Shown: positions 25,604 through 35,219 of the stretch, in pieces | Layout of the letters: every line of letters starts with the position of its first letter | How positions within the stretch are numbered: position 1 is the stretch's first letter | Source of the DNA: Ktedonospora formicarum | Lineage (GTDB): Bacteria > Chloroflexota > Ktedonobacteria > Ktedonobacterales > Ktedonobacteraceae | DNA length: 64,000 nucleotides | Assembly: GCF_016587355.1 (NCBI RefSeq) | Contig: NZ_BNJF01000002.1 | Span: 1,302,001 to 1,366,000, forward strand | Direction of reading: 5' to 3' | Made by a program: the position numbers and the translations under genes | Notes under the pieces: model-generated | Told to the model about the DNA's origin: nothing | The model's input: only the letters and a program-made list of their open reading frames with translations | Database searches by the model: none

Positions 25604-27745
25604 TTAGGATGAGCTATTGCTTGCTCTTTGGGCCTCGATTACATTCTTAACGCCTTGCAATTGGTGCAGAATAGACGCAAGCTGAGCAAGGAAATGCTCT
25701 GATGCCTCAAACTGAATAGTGACTGTAATGGATGCGCTCCCATGTGAGGAGGCAGAGGCTACAGAGGTCATATTGAGATTGGCATCGGCGATCACGATGG
25801 AGATATCGCGGATCAAGCCCGCGCGGTCGTGTGCCCGAATCAACACGGGTACGAGATAAGATTCTGCGTGAATGCTCTCCCAATCTACCTTAATAAGCTG
25901 GGCTGCCGTATTCTGGCGGGCCTGATCTATCTGTTTGCAGCTTAGCTGATGTACGATAAAGTCCTCTTGTGGAAGGATGGCACCGATGATAGGATCGCCT
26001 GGGAGTGGCGCGCAGCACGAAGCTAAGCGTGTTGCTCTGGCATTGGGGGATGGAGGGAAGCTCTCTTTTTCCCGCTGGTCGGCCTTTTCGGGCAGATCAC
26101 TCGGCGGCTCCTGTTTAAGGTGCAGAAGTTTTGAGCGGTCCAGAGTTTGCAATGCCCGTCTGATTGCCGAGCGTGCGGCGGCGGTTCGCGCGAAGAGGAG
26201 CCATTCACGTGTTGGATGGATATCGGAATGGATCTGAATATCGACGATCTCACCATCCTTGAGTTCATAGTCAAGCGGGACCAGACGTGTATCTAGGAGT
26301 CCATGCTGGTTGATTGTGGTCACACGTGCCCCGGCGCAATGATTTCCGAGGTCAGGATGAATGCGATACGCCATGTCGAGTGGCGTGGAGCCACCTGGTA
26401 GATCCTTCACTTCCCCTTTAGGTGTAAAGACAAAGATCTGCTCCTGAAAAGTATCCGCTTTGAATGCTTCTACAAATTCATCTGTATTCTGGGGAAGTTC
26501 GCGTTGCCACTGTCGCAACTGTGTGATCCATGAAACCATTTCACGATAGGAGAGCCACCAGCTTGAGGTGGATGCCTTCTCCTGTCCCTCTTTGCGGAGC
26601 CGCTCTTGCAAATACCAGTAGCTAGCAAGTCCATAATCGGCTGTACGCTGCATATCTGGCGTGCGAATTTGCATCTCGATCAAACTTTTTCCCAGAGCGA
26701 AGACCGTGGTATGCAGGGATTGATAGCCATTGAGTTTGGGAGTAGCGATATAGTCTTTAATACAACCATCTTTTGCTTTCCAGAGGGAGTGAACCCGCCC
26801 CAGTGCCATATAACATTCGCGATCAGTCTCAACCAGGATGCGTAGGGAGAGCAGGTCATGGATCTGCTCTAGGGGCTGAAGGGGACCAAATTCGAGTTTA
26901 CGTTTGATACTGACCAGGTGCTTCTGGCAAACCTGAATGGTAGCATGTAGCCCTGCTCGTTGCAGTTCTGTCTGTAGCGTACTGCCAATCTCGTTGAGTA
27001 GGGGAAGGCGGTACTCCATATTCTCTTTTACATCTTGCAGGAGAGCCGCGTATCTCTCTGGATCCAGGTAAAGAAACGCCAAATCTTCCAGTTCAGCTTG
27101 CGCGCGTGCCATTCCTAAGCGCTTTGCCAGGGGAATATAAATTTCCCTGGTCTCTAAGGATGTTTTTCGCTGATGAGCGGGGCTGGTTGCCACCAGTGTG
27201 CGCATATTATGGACGCGATCTGCGATCTTGAGAGCGATTACCCGTGGCTCCTCTGCCATGGCGACCAGAAGTTTGCGTACCGTTTCCGCGTAAGAGCGGC
27301 GCTTCTCATCTGGCGATGGGCCGCTTATCTCGCCCTGGGTACGTGCCAGGGCCGTGAATTTGGTCACGCCATCGACGATGATGGTAACTTGTGAGCCAAA
27401 TGCCTGTCTCAGGTCGTCGAGGGTATAGTCTGTATCTTCTACGACGTCATGGAGGAGCGCGGCGATGATTCCATCTGCGTCGATATACATTTCCGCGAGT
27501 AGAAGCGCCACTTCGAGGGGATGTTGAATGTATGGCTCTCCAGATTGCCGCCGAACGCCCCGGTGGGCCTTCTCTGCCAGTTCATAGGCTGATTGGATAC
27601 GCTGGCGGTGTCTCTCAGAAACGATATAGCTATGCAGCACGTGTTGCAAGTCCGCAAATGTGACCAGAGATTGCACATTCGCATTATGCGCCTTGTTTGT
27701 CTGCCGCAGGTGAGGCGGTTGGATTGAATCAAGCGTGAACTGCAT
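25604..27745 (-). CDS. RelA/SpoT-family (p)ppGpp synthetase/hydrolase
   Basis: 713-residue alarmone enzyme. The HD hydrolase domain (60-220) has AALLHDVVEDTDYTLDDL and ALKIADRVHNMRTL. The synthetase domain (about 280-400) has SLRILVETDRECY and KDYIATPKLNGYQSLHTT. Then come TGS (IFVFTPKGEVKDLPGGSTPL), a CC motif (LASCCAPLPGD) and a C-terminal ACT domain (VLIRAHDRAGLIRDISIVI). The position of the RXKD element that biases bifunctional Rel enzymes reads CIKD, i.e. Arg is replaced by Cys. GAGGG precedes ATG. It is followed by the exonuclease gene with a TAATG overlap. Confidence 0.95.
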   Translation of the reverse strand: MQFTLDSIQPPHLRQTNKAHNANVQSLVTFADLQHVLHSYIVSERHRQRIQSAYELAEKAHRGVRRQSGEPYIQHPLEVALLLAEMYIDADGIIAALLHDVVEDTDYTLDDLRQAFGSQVTIIVDGVTKFTALARTQGEISGPSPDEKRRSYAETVRKLLVAMAEEPRVIALKIADRVHNMRTLVATSPAHQRKTSLETREIYIPLAKRLGMARAQAELEDLAFLYLDPERYAALLQDVKENMEYRLPLLNEIGSTLQTELQRAGLHATIQVCQKHLVSIKRKLEFGPLQPLEQIHDLLSLRILVETDRECYMALGRVHSLWKAKDGCIKDYIATPKLNGYQSLHTTVFALGKSLIEMQIRTPDMQRTADYGLASYWYLQERLRKEGQEKASTSSWWLSYREMVSWITQLRQWQRELPQNTDEFVEAFKADTFQEQIFVFTPKGEVKDLPGGSTPLDMAYRIHPDLGNHCAGARVTTINQHGLLDTRLVPLDYELKDGEIVDIQIHSDIHPTREWLLFARTAAARSAIRRALQTLDRSKLLHLKQEPPSDLPEKADQREKESFPPSPNARATRLASCCAPLPGDPIIGAILPQEDFIVHQLSCKQIDQARQNTAAQLIKVDWESIHAESYLVPVLIRAHDRAGLIRDISIVIADANLNMTSVASASSHGSASITVTIQFEASEHFLAQLASILHQLQGVKNVIEAQRASNSSS

Positions 27746-27974
27746 ATTATACCCTCACAGGCCGAACATTCTTTTCTGTATTGTACAGTTATATGTCAAG
27801 CCATGCATTCGCTGACCTCGTTGTGGTGAGTTTCACAGTCTAACGATTTAGAAGATGGTATACTGTTGGGTGTATTTCTTTCATCCCGGCAGATTGCAAA
27901 TACCTCCACATGGAGGTGTTCATAAATATATATGTAGCTTTGTATTTGTGTAACCATTTAAAGGAGATGTACGA

Positions 27975-28595
27975 TTGCAGCAACCACCACCGCCACCACA
28001 TAGCACACCAAACCCCTATCAGAGTCAACCATATCAAGAGAATGGACCCAATCCCGCTCAGTCTGGCTTTCCCTATCAACCCGCTTCGCCCGCGCCTAGG
28101 TCCACAAATAGTATTGCTTTGACGTATGGGCTGATCTTTGGCGCGATTATGGTCGCTACGTATATCCTGTCTATCGTTGTTAATCAACTATTTATCTCGC
28201 TTTTTATCCATAGAATCGCGAATAATGCTCTTACACCCTTTGCGCTGCTTCAGGGCACAATCTTTATGATAATTTATTGGGTGCTTTATTTTGTTATGGG
28301 AATGCTTGCTGCCCAACGCGCACGCAAGATTGCGACCGCTACCATCGCAGGCCTATGGGCTAGTCTCCTGTTCTTTATCGCTTATTGTGTGGGGACTATG
28401 ATTAGCTTCATCGCGATTTTAAGAATTGCCTATTCCTCCGGCTATTTTATCAGTGTCGTGTTGGGCTTGCTCGTTACGCTCTTTTTACATATTGGCGTGG
28501 GTATTGGTATCGGAGCACTGGGGGGGCTTGTTGGGAAGGGCATGGGGAATAAAACCGTCCAGATGGGGCCTCCTTCGGCTTATCCTCCAATGTAG
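27975..28595 (+). CDS. proline-rich membrane protein with about four helices
   Basis: 206 residues starting at TTG 27975, with AAGGAGA eight bases upstream and no usable ATG. Residues 1-45 are rich in Pro, Gln, Asn and Tyr. Residues 48-195 hold about four hydrophobic segments, the last Gly-rich (GVGIGIGALGGLVGKG). The layout (disordered polar start plus short helical bundle) resembles the DUF4870-type gene at 16564 but without its FHaxQ motif. The function is unknown. Confidence 0.68.
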   Translation: MQQPPPPPHSTPNPYQSQPYQENGPNPAQSGFPYQPASPAPRSTNSIALTYGLIFGAIMVATYILSIVVNQLFISLFIHRIANNALTPFALLQGTIFMIIYWVLYFVMGMLAAQRARKIATATIAGLWASLLFFIAYCVGTMISFIAILRIAYSSGYFISVVLGLLVTLFLHIGVGIGIGALGGLVGKGMGNKTVQMGPPSAYPPM

Positions 28596-28738
28596 TTTGG
28601 CTGGATAGCATTATATTGAGGTGCCTGACATCTGGTTGGTGTCTCGCGTTACATTGAAAGGCAAAGGGGGCTATAGAAAGGCCTACTTTTGTGTGCCCTT
28701 TCTGGCTGATAATTTAGACGCGAAGGTGAGATGAAGGT

Positions 28739-30100
28739 ATGTATGATGAATCCCTATCTCAGGAGAAGCTAAAGCGAGAGAAAGCGGAATCAATGATGAA
28801 TGAGGTGGAGCCTCTGTCTCGTCAACGCGTGGTCATTGTTGGGGGAGGCTTCGCTGGGATTGCGGTGGCGAAGAGGCTTGCTATGACGCCTGTTGAGGTA
28901 GTAGTAATTGATAGGGATAATTATCACCTCTTTCAGCCAATGCTTTATCAGGTTGCGACTGCTGGCCTCCCTACTACGGTAATCTCTGCGCCTATTCGTG
29001 AGATTTTGCATAAACAGGCGAACACAAGAGTAATGCTCGCCGAGGTCACAGGCGTTGATGTCGAGCGGCGACAGGTGGTTCTACGCGGTCAGTTGCCACT
29101 CTCTTATGACTACCTTATTATTGCCACAGGTGCGAGCGCCAACTATTTCCAGCATCCAGAATGGGGCGAGATTGCACCAAGTATGAAAACGCTTGAAGAT
29201 GCACTTGCGATTCGCTCAATGCTTCTGAGTGCCTTTGAGCAGGCTGAATTGGAGCCAGATGAGGAAAAGCGTCGCGCTCTGTTGACTTTTGTGCTGGTGG
29301 GTGCGGGCCCCACTGGTGTCGAGTTGGCTGGCAGTATTGCCGAACTGGCTAACAAGACGTTAGCTCGCGATTTTCGTCATTTGCGCCCGAGTTTGACGCG
29401 GATCATGCTGGTGGATGCTATGCCGCGTATTTTACCAACATTGCCCAAGGATTTGGCGCGTTCGGCTGAAAAGCAACTGCGCCACCTGGGTGTTGAACTG
29501 CATGTAGGCAAAATGGTCACAGATGTGAGCGGGGAGGGAATCACCTTTGGTGGTGAATTCGTTGCTACGCGAGCTGTCATCTGGACGGCAGGGGTGCTAG
29601 CTTCTCCCGCTGGCGTTTGGCTTGGGACTGAAGTTGATCATAGTGGGCGGGTCAAAGTAACTACTGCGCTTACGCTTCAAGAGCATGACAATATCTTCGT
29701 AATAGGTGATACAGCGTGTGTTCTGCAAGGAGGAAAGCCTTTGCCTGGGGTAGCACAGGTCGCGATCCAGGAAGGGGAGTACGTTGCGGAAGCTATACAG
29801 AGACAGCTGCAAGGTGAGCACATATCATACCCATTTCATTATGTTGATAAGGGGACAATGGCGATGGTAGGGCGTGCCTATGCGCTTGCTGCTATTGGTC
29901 GCTTGCATATAGCCGGTTTGATTGGTTGGTTGTTATGGGTTGGTATCCATATCTACAACCTCATAAGTTTTCGTAACCGTTTCATCGTGACTTTCCAATA
30001 TGCCTTGAATTACCTGACCTATCAGCGAAGTGCCCGCATCATTTATCATACGCCAGATGGTGGCAAATTCAAGAGGGAGAAACATTCGCATAGCATGTGA
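28739..30100 (+). CDS. type II NADH dehydrogenase (NDH-2)
   Basis: Membrane-associated FAD enzyme passing electrons from NADH to quinone without proton pumping, 453 residues. The FAD fold motif RVVIVGGGFAGIAVAKRL starts at 30 and the NDH-2 signature FQPMLYQVATAGL at about 65. The NADH fold is at about 180 (FVLVGAGPTGVELAGSIAEL), and VIGDTACV binds FAD near 325. A C-terminal hydrophobic segment (IAGLIGWLLWVGIHIYNLI) anchors it to the membrane. A ribosome site GGTGAG lies eight bases before ATG. Confidence 0.92.
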   Translation: MYDESLSQEKLKREKAESMMNEVEPLSRQRVVIVGGGFAGIAVAKRLAMTPVEVVVIDRDNYHLFQPMLYQVATAGLPTTVISAPIREILHKQANTRVMLAEVTGVDVERRQVVLRGQLPLSYDYLIIATGASANYFQHPEWGEIAPSMKTLEDALAIRSMLLSAFEQAELEPDEEKRRALLTFVLVGAGPTGVELAGSIAELANKTLARDFRHLRPSLTRIMLVDAMPRILPTLPKDLARSAEKQLRHLGVELHVGKMVTDVSGEGITFGGEFVATRAVIWTAGVLASPAGVWLGTEVDHSGRVKVTTALTLQEHDNIFVIGDTACVLQGGKPLPGVAQVAIQEGEYVAEAIQRQLQGEHISYPFHYVDKGTMAMVGRAYALAAIGRLHIAGLIGWLLWVGIHIYNLISFRNRFIVTFQYALNYLTYQRSARIIYHTPDGGKFKREKHSHSM

Positions 30101-30140
30101 TAGGTCAACATTATGCTCTGACCGCGAGAGAACATTTTGA

Positions 30141-30202
30141 GAGAGGCGAGGAGGACGTAAGACAGGTACATTTGCGCCTGCCTTACGTCCTCCTCGCCTC
30201 TC
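30141..30202. terminator. long hairpin after NDH-2
   Basis: A 26-bp stem (30141-30166 with 30177-30202) with a single A-C mismatch and a 10-base loop, 40 bases after the NDH-2 stop. TTCTTGT follows. Confidence 0.8.
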
Positions 30203-30371
30203 TTCTTGTCCTGATATTCAGTTATTTTCATCAATACTTGAATATGAATATGTTTAACATCATACTAATGGGCTATATGTATGTAAAGGTGCTTTATTAT
30301 TTATCAAGAGCCGGTAAAATGAAAACAAGGTAATCACGATTTTCACAAACTTGTGCAAGGAAATTGAGCAT

Positions 30372-31628
30372 ATGTTGTTACGAAAGCGCATCATTGCGCC
30401 AATCCTACTCTGTGTGGTATTGCTAGTGCTGTTTTTTGGGCAATCGGCGTTGACGTATGCCAGGGTAGCGTTTACAGAGACACCACCGGGCTGGCCTGTT
30501 ATCTTGAGTGAGAAGCAGACGCTAGATCAGAGTCTGGCAGCGGGGGTTCAGGTCTCTTCGCAGACTTTGAGCACATCCAATGGGTCTCAGCATGTAAGCT
30601 TGTTGGATCTGGACCTCTCTAATCCAAATGTGAACCTGGGTGTTGTGCAGGCAAACGATCAGATATTCAGCCGTAGCGAGACTGTGAGTTCGATGGCAAA
30701 TCGTACGCAAGCAATCGCAGGTATTAATGGCGACTTCTTTGAGATAAATACGACCGGTGCTCCGATCAACATGTTGGCCATTAATGGCGAAATGTGGCAG
30801 AGTCCTGCTCCTCGCTCTCAGAATGCCAATGATCTTGCCGTACTGGGCGTTGATGCGAATAAAAATTTGATTATTGGGCATGAACAATATAACGGAACTA
30901 TCAATGTAGGGACTTCTAGCCATGCCTTGAACGCAGTGAATCGCTACGCCTTCGCCAGGTCAGGTGGCATGCTATTAGCTACATCGCGCCTGGGTGCGAT
31001 GAATGTGAGCGGTTATACTGTAGCCCTTTTGAAGCCCATCAACGAGGCGCGCTATACTGTTACCGCTCTTGAAACCAATCTGGGTACTCTGGCTAAACTC
31101 TCTGATGGTCAGGAGGCGTTGATTGGTGGAGGCGAGTCTGGACAGTGGCTCCAGGCTAATCTCCAGGTGGGAAGTGAACTGGAAATTAGCCAGCAGATTA
31201 CACCAGACAACGATTTACAGCAGGCTATTGGTGGTGGTGTACAGTTGATTCGTGATGGCGAAATTCCCTCCTCAAGTGAGCTAGGGAATACGACTGCTGC
31301 CAACCCCTTGACCGCCGTAGGTATTACTCAGGATGGTGAGCGTGCATTCCTGGCGGTATTTGATGGACGTGAGGTTGGTCCAGATCATAGCCAGGGGCTA
31401 ACGCGACAGGAGATGGCAGGCTATCTTCTGTCGATTGGAGCGTACCAGGCTCTTCTCTTTGATGGTGGGGGTTCCTCCGAGATGGTGGCTCGCCTGCCAG
31501 GGCAGGAGAGTGTTTCAGTTATCAATACACCCTCGGACGGTCGCGAACGGCGCGTGGCGAATAGCTTGCTTGTCTATGCAGATCAGCAGGCCCAAAGGTC
31601 AGCACCATCCCGTTACCGCCAGGGATAA
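30372..31628 (+). CDS. secreted phosphodiester glycosidase (NAGPA domain) family protein
   Basis: 418 residues from ATG 30372 (AAGGA about ten bases upstream). Residues 5-30 form a signal peptide or anchor (IIAPILLCVVLLVLFFGQSAL). The rest is a NAGPA-type domain: QAIAGINGDFFEINTTGAPINM is its conserved N-terminal block (given as 115-136), and the C-terminal part has VGITQDGERAFLAVFDGR and ALLFDGGGSSEMV, the metal-binding DGGGS motif. Relatives remove N-acetylglucosamine from phosphodiesters, such as in wall glycopolymers. The natural substrate here is unknown. Confidence 0.88.
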   Translation: MLLRKRIIAPILLCVVLLVLFFGQSALTYARVAFTETPPGWPVILSEKQTLDQSLAAGVQVSSQTLSTSNGSQHVSLLDLDLSNPNVNLGVVQANDQIFSRSETVSSMANRTQAIAGINGDFFEINTTGAPINMLAINGEMWQSPAPRSQNANDLAVLGVDANKNLIIGHEQYNGTINVGTSSHALNAVNRYAFARSGGMLLATSRLGAMNVSGYTVALLKPINEARYTVTALETNLGTLAKLSDGQEALIGGGESGQWLQANLQVGSELEISQQITPDNDLQQAIGGGVQLIRDGEIPSSSELGNTTAANPLTAVGITQDGERAFLAVFDGREVGPDHSQGLTRQEMAGYLLSIGAYQALLFDGGGSSEMVARLPGQESVSVINTPSDGRERRVANSLLVYADQQAQRSAPSRYRQG

Positions 31629-31647
31629 GCTTTTAAAGATAGTCAAC

Positions 31648-31685
31648 ATGCGCACTCGATTCTTTCAGAAGAATCAGGTGCGCAT
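31648..31685 (+). terminator. terminator after the phosphodiester glycosidase
   Basis: ATGCGCAC pairs with GTGCGCAT and GATTCTT with AAGAATC, separated by a two-base internal mismatch, with a TCAG loop. It lies 20 bases after the stop. Confidence 0.75.
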
Positions 31686-31807
31686 TTGTGTTGCCTATGA
31701 GCCTCTCGTTAAGGCGCCGTTAGAGACAATCAGAAGACTCATCACCCAATTTAAAAATTTTAGCCCCAAAGGTGTGTTATTTTTAGGGATTTTGCGACTA
31801 TATTAAA

Positions 31808-31820
31808 TGAGATCTCAAAA
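31808..31820 (+). promoter_or_regulatory. shared element TGAGATCTCAAAA before ECF sigma operon 2
   Basis: Identical to 14129-14141, here 15 bases before the sigma start and preceded by GCGACTATATTAA, which resembles the flank GCGATTAT of the first copy. Confidence 0.5.
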
Positions 31821-31835
31821 GTCGCGGAGTACTTC

Positions 31836-32372
31836 ATGCAACGACTAGAACCAAATCATGAACCAGCTATTGCTCTCTACGAAGCGTATGCGCCGACTGT
31901 ATTCGCGTATTTATTAAGGCAGTTGCGAACACGCGAGGACGCTGAGGATATTTTGCTAGAAGTTTTCACGGTGGTCGTAGAAAAAGGAGCATCTATACGA
32001 GGTGAGGGCAAACATTATGAGCGTGCTTGGATCATGGCAATCGCACGCAACAAGGTGGTTGATTACTTCAGGCGCCATGGTAAACATTACCATGTGCCAA
32101 TCGCGGCCATCGAAGACACTGTCCTTGCAGCAGAGGAGCGCCAACCAGAGCAAACTATCTTACAGCAAGAAGAATATGCACAATTGCGAATGCATGTACT
32201 TAAACTGCCCACATCCCAGCAGGAGATATTACAATTACGTTTTGGTGAGGGCTTACGTTGCGGAGAGATTGCTCAAGTGACGGCGAAGAGCGAGGGTGCT
32301 GTACGCACTATGCTCTACAGAGCCTTGAATCTGTTACGTCGCATCTATGAGCAGGCGGAAGGAGATCTTTAA
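31836..32372 (+). CDS. ECF RNA polymerase sigma factor
   Basis: 178 residues with region 2 (TREDAEDILLEVFTVVVE near 32-49, AWIMAIARNKVVDYFRRHG for -10 binding) and region 4 (LPTSQQEILQLRFGEGLRCG, then KSEGAVRTMLYRALNLLRRI). GGAG lies six bases before ATG. It is a paralogue of the sigma factor at 14153: the linker ending PEQ(T/S)xLxQEE and the tail KSEGAxRTMLxRxLNLLR are nearly the same. Its stop overlaps the following gene's ATG (TAATG), indicating coupled translation with a membrane partner. Confidence 0.94.
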   Translation: MQRLEPNHEPAIALYEAYAPTVFAYLLRQLRTREDAEDILLEVFTVVVEKGASIRGEGKHYERAWIMAIARNKVVDYFRRHGKHYHVPIAAIEDTVLAAEERQPEQTILQQEEYAQLRMHVLKLPTSQQEILQLRFGEGLRCGEIAQVTAKSEGAVRTMLYRALNLLRRIYEQAEGDL

Positions 32373-33583
32373 TGACTGATAAGAAGCAAAAGTTTGAGCC
32401 TGAGCGCCTTGATCAGCAGATTGATGAGGCAGGGCATAATCTCGATGTTTCGGCGGAGCATCTGATAGAGGATCTGCGGTGGCTCTATCGTGCTCCTGTT
32501 GCTGAAACAACGGCGAATGCGGAATCGTTGCGGCGTGTCAGGGAGCGTCTTGAGGAGGGGATAAGGGCGACTCGACAGCAGGGGGTAATAATTTCTCTGC
32601 AAGAGGTTCGATCGCGCAGAGCTAGATCGGGCGCATTGAATGAAAGCCGCGAGGTTCAAAGACCTGGATGGAGTCGCTTCTCGCGTATATTCGGTGGTAT
32701 TGCTGTGGTGCTCGTTGCGGCACTCGTTGTCGCGAGCTCACTCATCCTGTTCAATAGTCGCAAGGAAATGAGTGACCTGGGAAAAAAAACAACTACTCCA
32801 ACACCCGTTAAGTCTGTGGCAAAGGTAGATTGCTCCTATGCATTTGCTGACAACTATTATGGTGTTGATAATGGGGAGCATGCTGCCTGCCTGAGAGGAG
32901 AGGAGACACTCTTAAATCTCACAAAGATCATTAATGGTCAACAAGTGACGTTAATTTCTGCCTATGCTGATACAAATCGTACCTTTGTGAGACTTGCTAT
33001 CGATGGGGAGCCAATGTTTGTGAATCCTCTCTACATTGATAAACTAATTGTTCAGCAAGATATTTCGCTCCCTTTAGGACCAACCGCGAATATCTACTTT
33101 TATGATACACAGCACAAACGCACGATCCAGTTAATTAGCTTTGATTCGAGTGCAATACCAATGGGCACTACCACACTCAATGTTCACGAAGATATTACGG
33201 GTTTCGACTTTATGATTCCATTTCACTCAGCGAAGCGAGTTGCTCTACCTGGTAAGGAGCTGAGTATCAATGGGCATACAGTGAACCTCAAAGGTATAAC
33301 AGTGACTCATAGCCAGACCATTATCTACATTGAGAGTGCCGAAGATTTACCACCGAATGGTCAGGTTAACCTGGAAGGTATGCTCAATGGGAAGAAGATA
33401 TTGGTAGAGGCATACACAGACGCTCATGGTAATGGGAAACAGGGGAAGGTAATCGGCTGGTATGCGACCGTTCAGGAGGATTTAATGCAGCATCAAGGGA
33501 ACTGGATTTTGAAGCTGAATTCAAAAGGACCTCCCCTGGGTGAAGGTAGCGTTGAAACGCAGTTTGTCGTTCCCAGAGCCTGA
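32372..33583 (+). CDS. single-pass membrane protein, probable ECF sigma regulator
   Basis: 403 residues. The cytosolic part (1-105) begins with KFEPERLDQQIDEA and has LIEDLRWLYR and RRVRERLEEGI, resembling the N-terminus of the propeller protein encoded after sigma factor 1. One helix (106-127) follows, then an outer beta-rich domain of about 270 residues that I do not recognise; it is not a propeller. Gene order and topology suggest a sigma-controlling receptor. The outer domain is probably the signal-sensing part. The anti-sigma role is an inference without a zinc signature. Confidence 0.75.
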   Translation: MTDKKQKFEPERLDQQIDEAGHNLDVSAEHLIEDLRWLYRAPVAETTANAESLRRVRERLEEGIRATRQQGVIISLQEVRSRRARSGALNESREVQRPGWSRFSRIFGGIAVVLVAALVVASSLILFNSRKEMSDLGKKTTTPTPVKSVAKVDCSYAFADNYYGVDNGEHAACLRGEETLLNLTKIINGQQVTLISAYADTNRTFVRLAIDGEPMFVNPLYIDKLIVQQDISLPLGPTANIYFYDTQHKRTIQLISFDSSAIPMGTTTLNVHEDITGFDFMIPFHSAKRVALPGKELSINGHTVNLKGITVTHSQTIIYIESAEDLPPNGQVNLEGMLNGKKILVEAYTDAHGNGKQGKVIGWYATVQEDLMQHQGNWILKLNSKGPPLGEGSVETQFVVPRA

Positions 33584-33615
33584 CGTAGATAAGCTTGGCT
33601 CAATTGTAAAACATT

Positions 33616-33718
33616 TTCTATCATAAACAAACTGTTCTATTTCTGCGAGAGAAGGTATTTAGCAAATCGTTTGATTGCTTCTTTTTCGCGAAAATAGAGC
33701 AGTTTGTTTATGATAGAA
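33616..33718. repeat. long imperfect inverted repeat
   Basis: The outer arms (TTCTATCATAAACAAACTG at 33616-33634 and its complement at 33700-33718) are perfect, and the pairing continues inward for about 40 bp with few mismatches around a short loop. It may terminate sigma operon 2, but the length and the AT-rich perfect outer ends also resemble a miniature inverted-repeat element. No second copy was seen in the window. Confidence 0.6.
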
Positions 33719-33802
33719 CGCTCCCCATTTCATCTAGCAGCATACAATAGAACCAGACAGCTTTCCTTCTCAATGTCCTTCAGAAAGTGAGCTTTGACCT
33801 CT

Positions 33803-34972
33803 ATGTCTGCTGAGCCCTCATCGAGTATCGATATTTGGCGGAGGAGATGCTTCATTGCCGTTACATTGGTAGCGTGGCTGGCTTTGGTCGCGGGACTTGT
33901 CTGGTTTCTGAAGTTAGTTATTGGCCCACTCATTCTCCTGACTCTTGCGGGTCTTGTAGCATATGTCGTCTATCCACTGGTGAAGCTGGTTCAGAAGGTA
34001 ATGCCGCGCAAACTAGCTATCCTGATAGTCTTCATGTTCATGCTCTTGCTACTGGTTTTCCTCCTGTATTTCATTGTTATCGCCGCCATCGAGCAATTAG
34101 CATCGCTAATTGCCTGGCTACAGACGTTTGTGCAGAATCCGGCGTTACAGAAGCAACTTCAGCCTTTCCTGAATTTTTTAACGCAGATTGGCTCTTCTCC
34201 ACAACAACTGGTAAGCGCGCTCAAGCAGGTCGCGGGCTATCTTCAGAGCGCGGTAGTAAATGTTCTACCACTGATCGGGAATGTATTCGCGGTCCTTATC
34301 AATGGCATTATTCTGGCCTCGCTTTGTGTGTACTTTTTGATGGATGGATCGCGTTTTATTGCCTGGATTCGACATAGGACGCCTCGACGGTTTAGGGTGA
34401 AGGCGAACTTTTTTCTTGATACGCTAGAGCATTCGCTAGGGGGGTTCGTGCGGGGACAGATTATTCTGGCGAGCATAATCACACTGATTACGGTGATTGG
34501 AGCGCTGATTATCGGGGTACCCTTTGTCGTGCTGTTGGGAGTAATTGCCTTTGTCTTTGAGTTTGTCCCAATAATCGGAGCTTATATCTCGGGCACTATT
34601 GCCATTCTCTTTGCCCTCACACAAGGTTGGCAGACGGCACTGATTATGGGGATCTTTGTTACCATTGTGAATGGTGTGCTTGAAGGACAAATTCTAGCTC
34701 CACGTATTCTGGGTCAGTCGATAGGCCTGCATCCGATTATATCTATAGCTGCACTTCTGATCGGGAGTCAGCTCTTCGGTGTTTTGGGGGCATTGTTGGC
34801 AGCCCCAATCGCAGGCCTGATTCAGAGGCTAGTCCAGGCAGCTTGGGTAGCCTGGCGAAGCAACCACCTTGAAGAGTTTGTGGATGTGTCGCGCGAAGAT
34901 GCTTCTGGTGAACTGGCTAGTTTCTCTGCTACACCTGGACGAACCCTCAACAAGGGCGCGCCAGGCGAATAG
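33803..34972 (+). CDS. AI-2E family transporter (YdiK/PerM-like)
   Basis: 389-residue polytopic membrane protein. It opens with two helices (residues 15-70), has a long helical insertion (NPALQKQLQPFLNFLTQI region, 105-165) and then the conserved core. The signature segments are SLGGFVRGQIILA, VIAFVFEFVPIIGAYISG and the closing GLHPIISIAALLIGSQLFG, the usual AI-2E family pattern of eight helices. Members include transporters of autoinducer-2 and Na+/H+ antiporters. The start may be TTG 33794 or ATG 33803, and neither has a strong ribosome site. Confidence 0.92.
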   Translation: MSAEPSSSIDIWRRRCFIAVTLVAWLALVAGLVWFLKLVIGPLILLTLAGLVAYVVYPLVKLVQKVMPRKLAILIVFMFMLLLLVFLLYFIVIAAIEQLASLIAWLQTFVQNPALQKQLQPFLNFLTQIGSSPQQLVSALKQVAGYLQSAVVNVLPLIGNVFAVLINGIILASLCVYFLMDGSRFIAWIRHRTPRRFRVKANFFLDTLEHSLGGFVRGQIILASIITLITVIGALIIGVPFVVLLGVIAFVFEFVPIIGAYISGTIAILFALTQGWQTALIMGIFVTIVNGVLEGQILAPRILGQSIGLHPIISIAALLIGSQLFGVLGALLAAPIAGLIQRLVQAAWVAWRSNHLEEFVDVSREDASGELASFSATPGRTLNKGAPGE

Positions 34973-35219
34973 GTTATGGGTCCTGATGAAGTGCTGAGTT
35001 TTTCGTGAGCAAAGCGCGATCTTTTTACTATATCTGGCGTTTATCTATGTGATCAATGTTTATGCCTGCTCCGAAAGTTAGTGTCGTTGCTGCTTGCAAG
35101 GAAGGAGATGAGCGAAGCATTCACACCCCATCAATGTGATTTTCCATCATTTCCTGGTGCATTGCTTCCTGTAAAAATTACGTTTAATAATATCAAAGTA
35201 ATGGATAGGAAAGAACATT

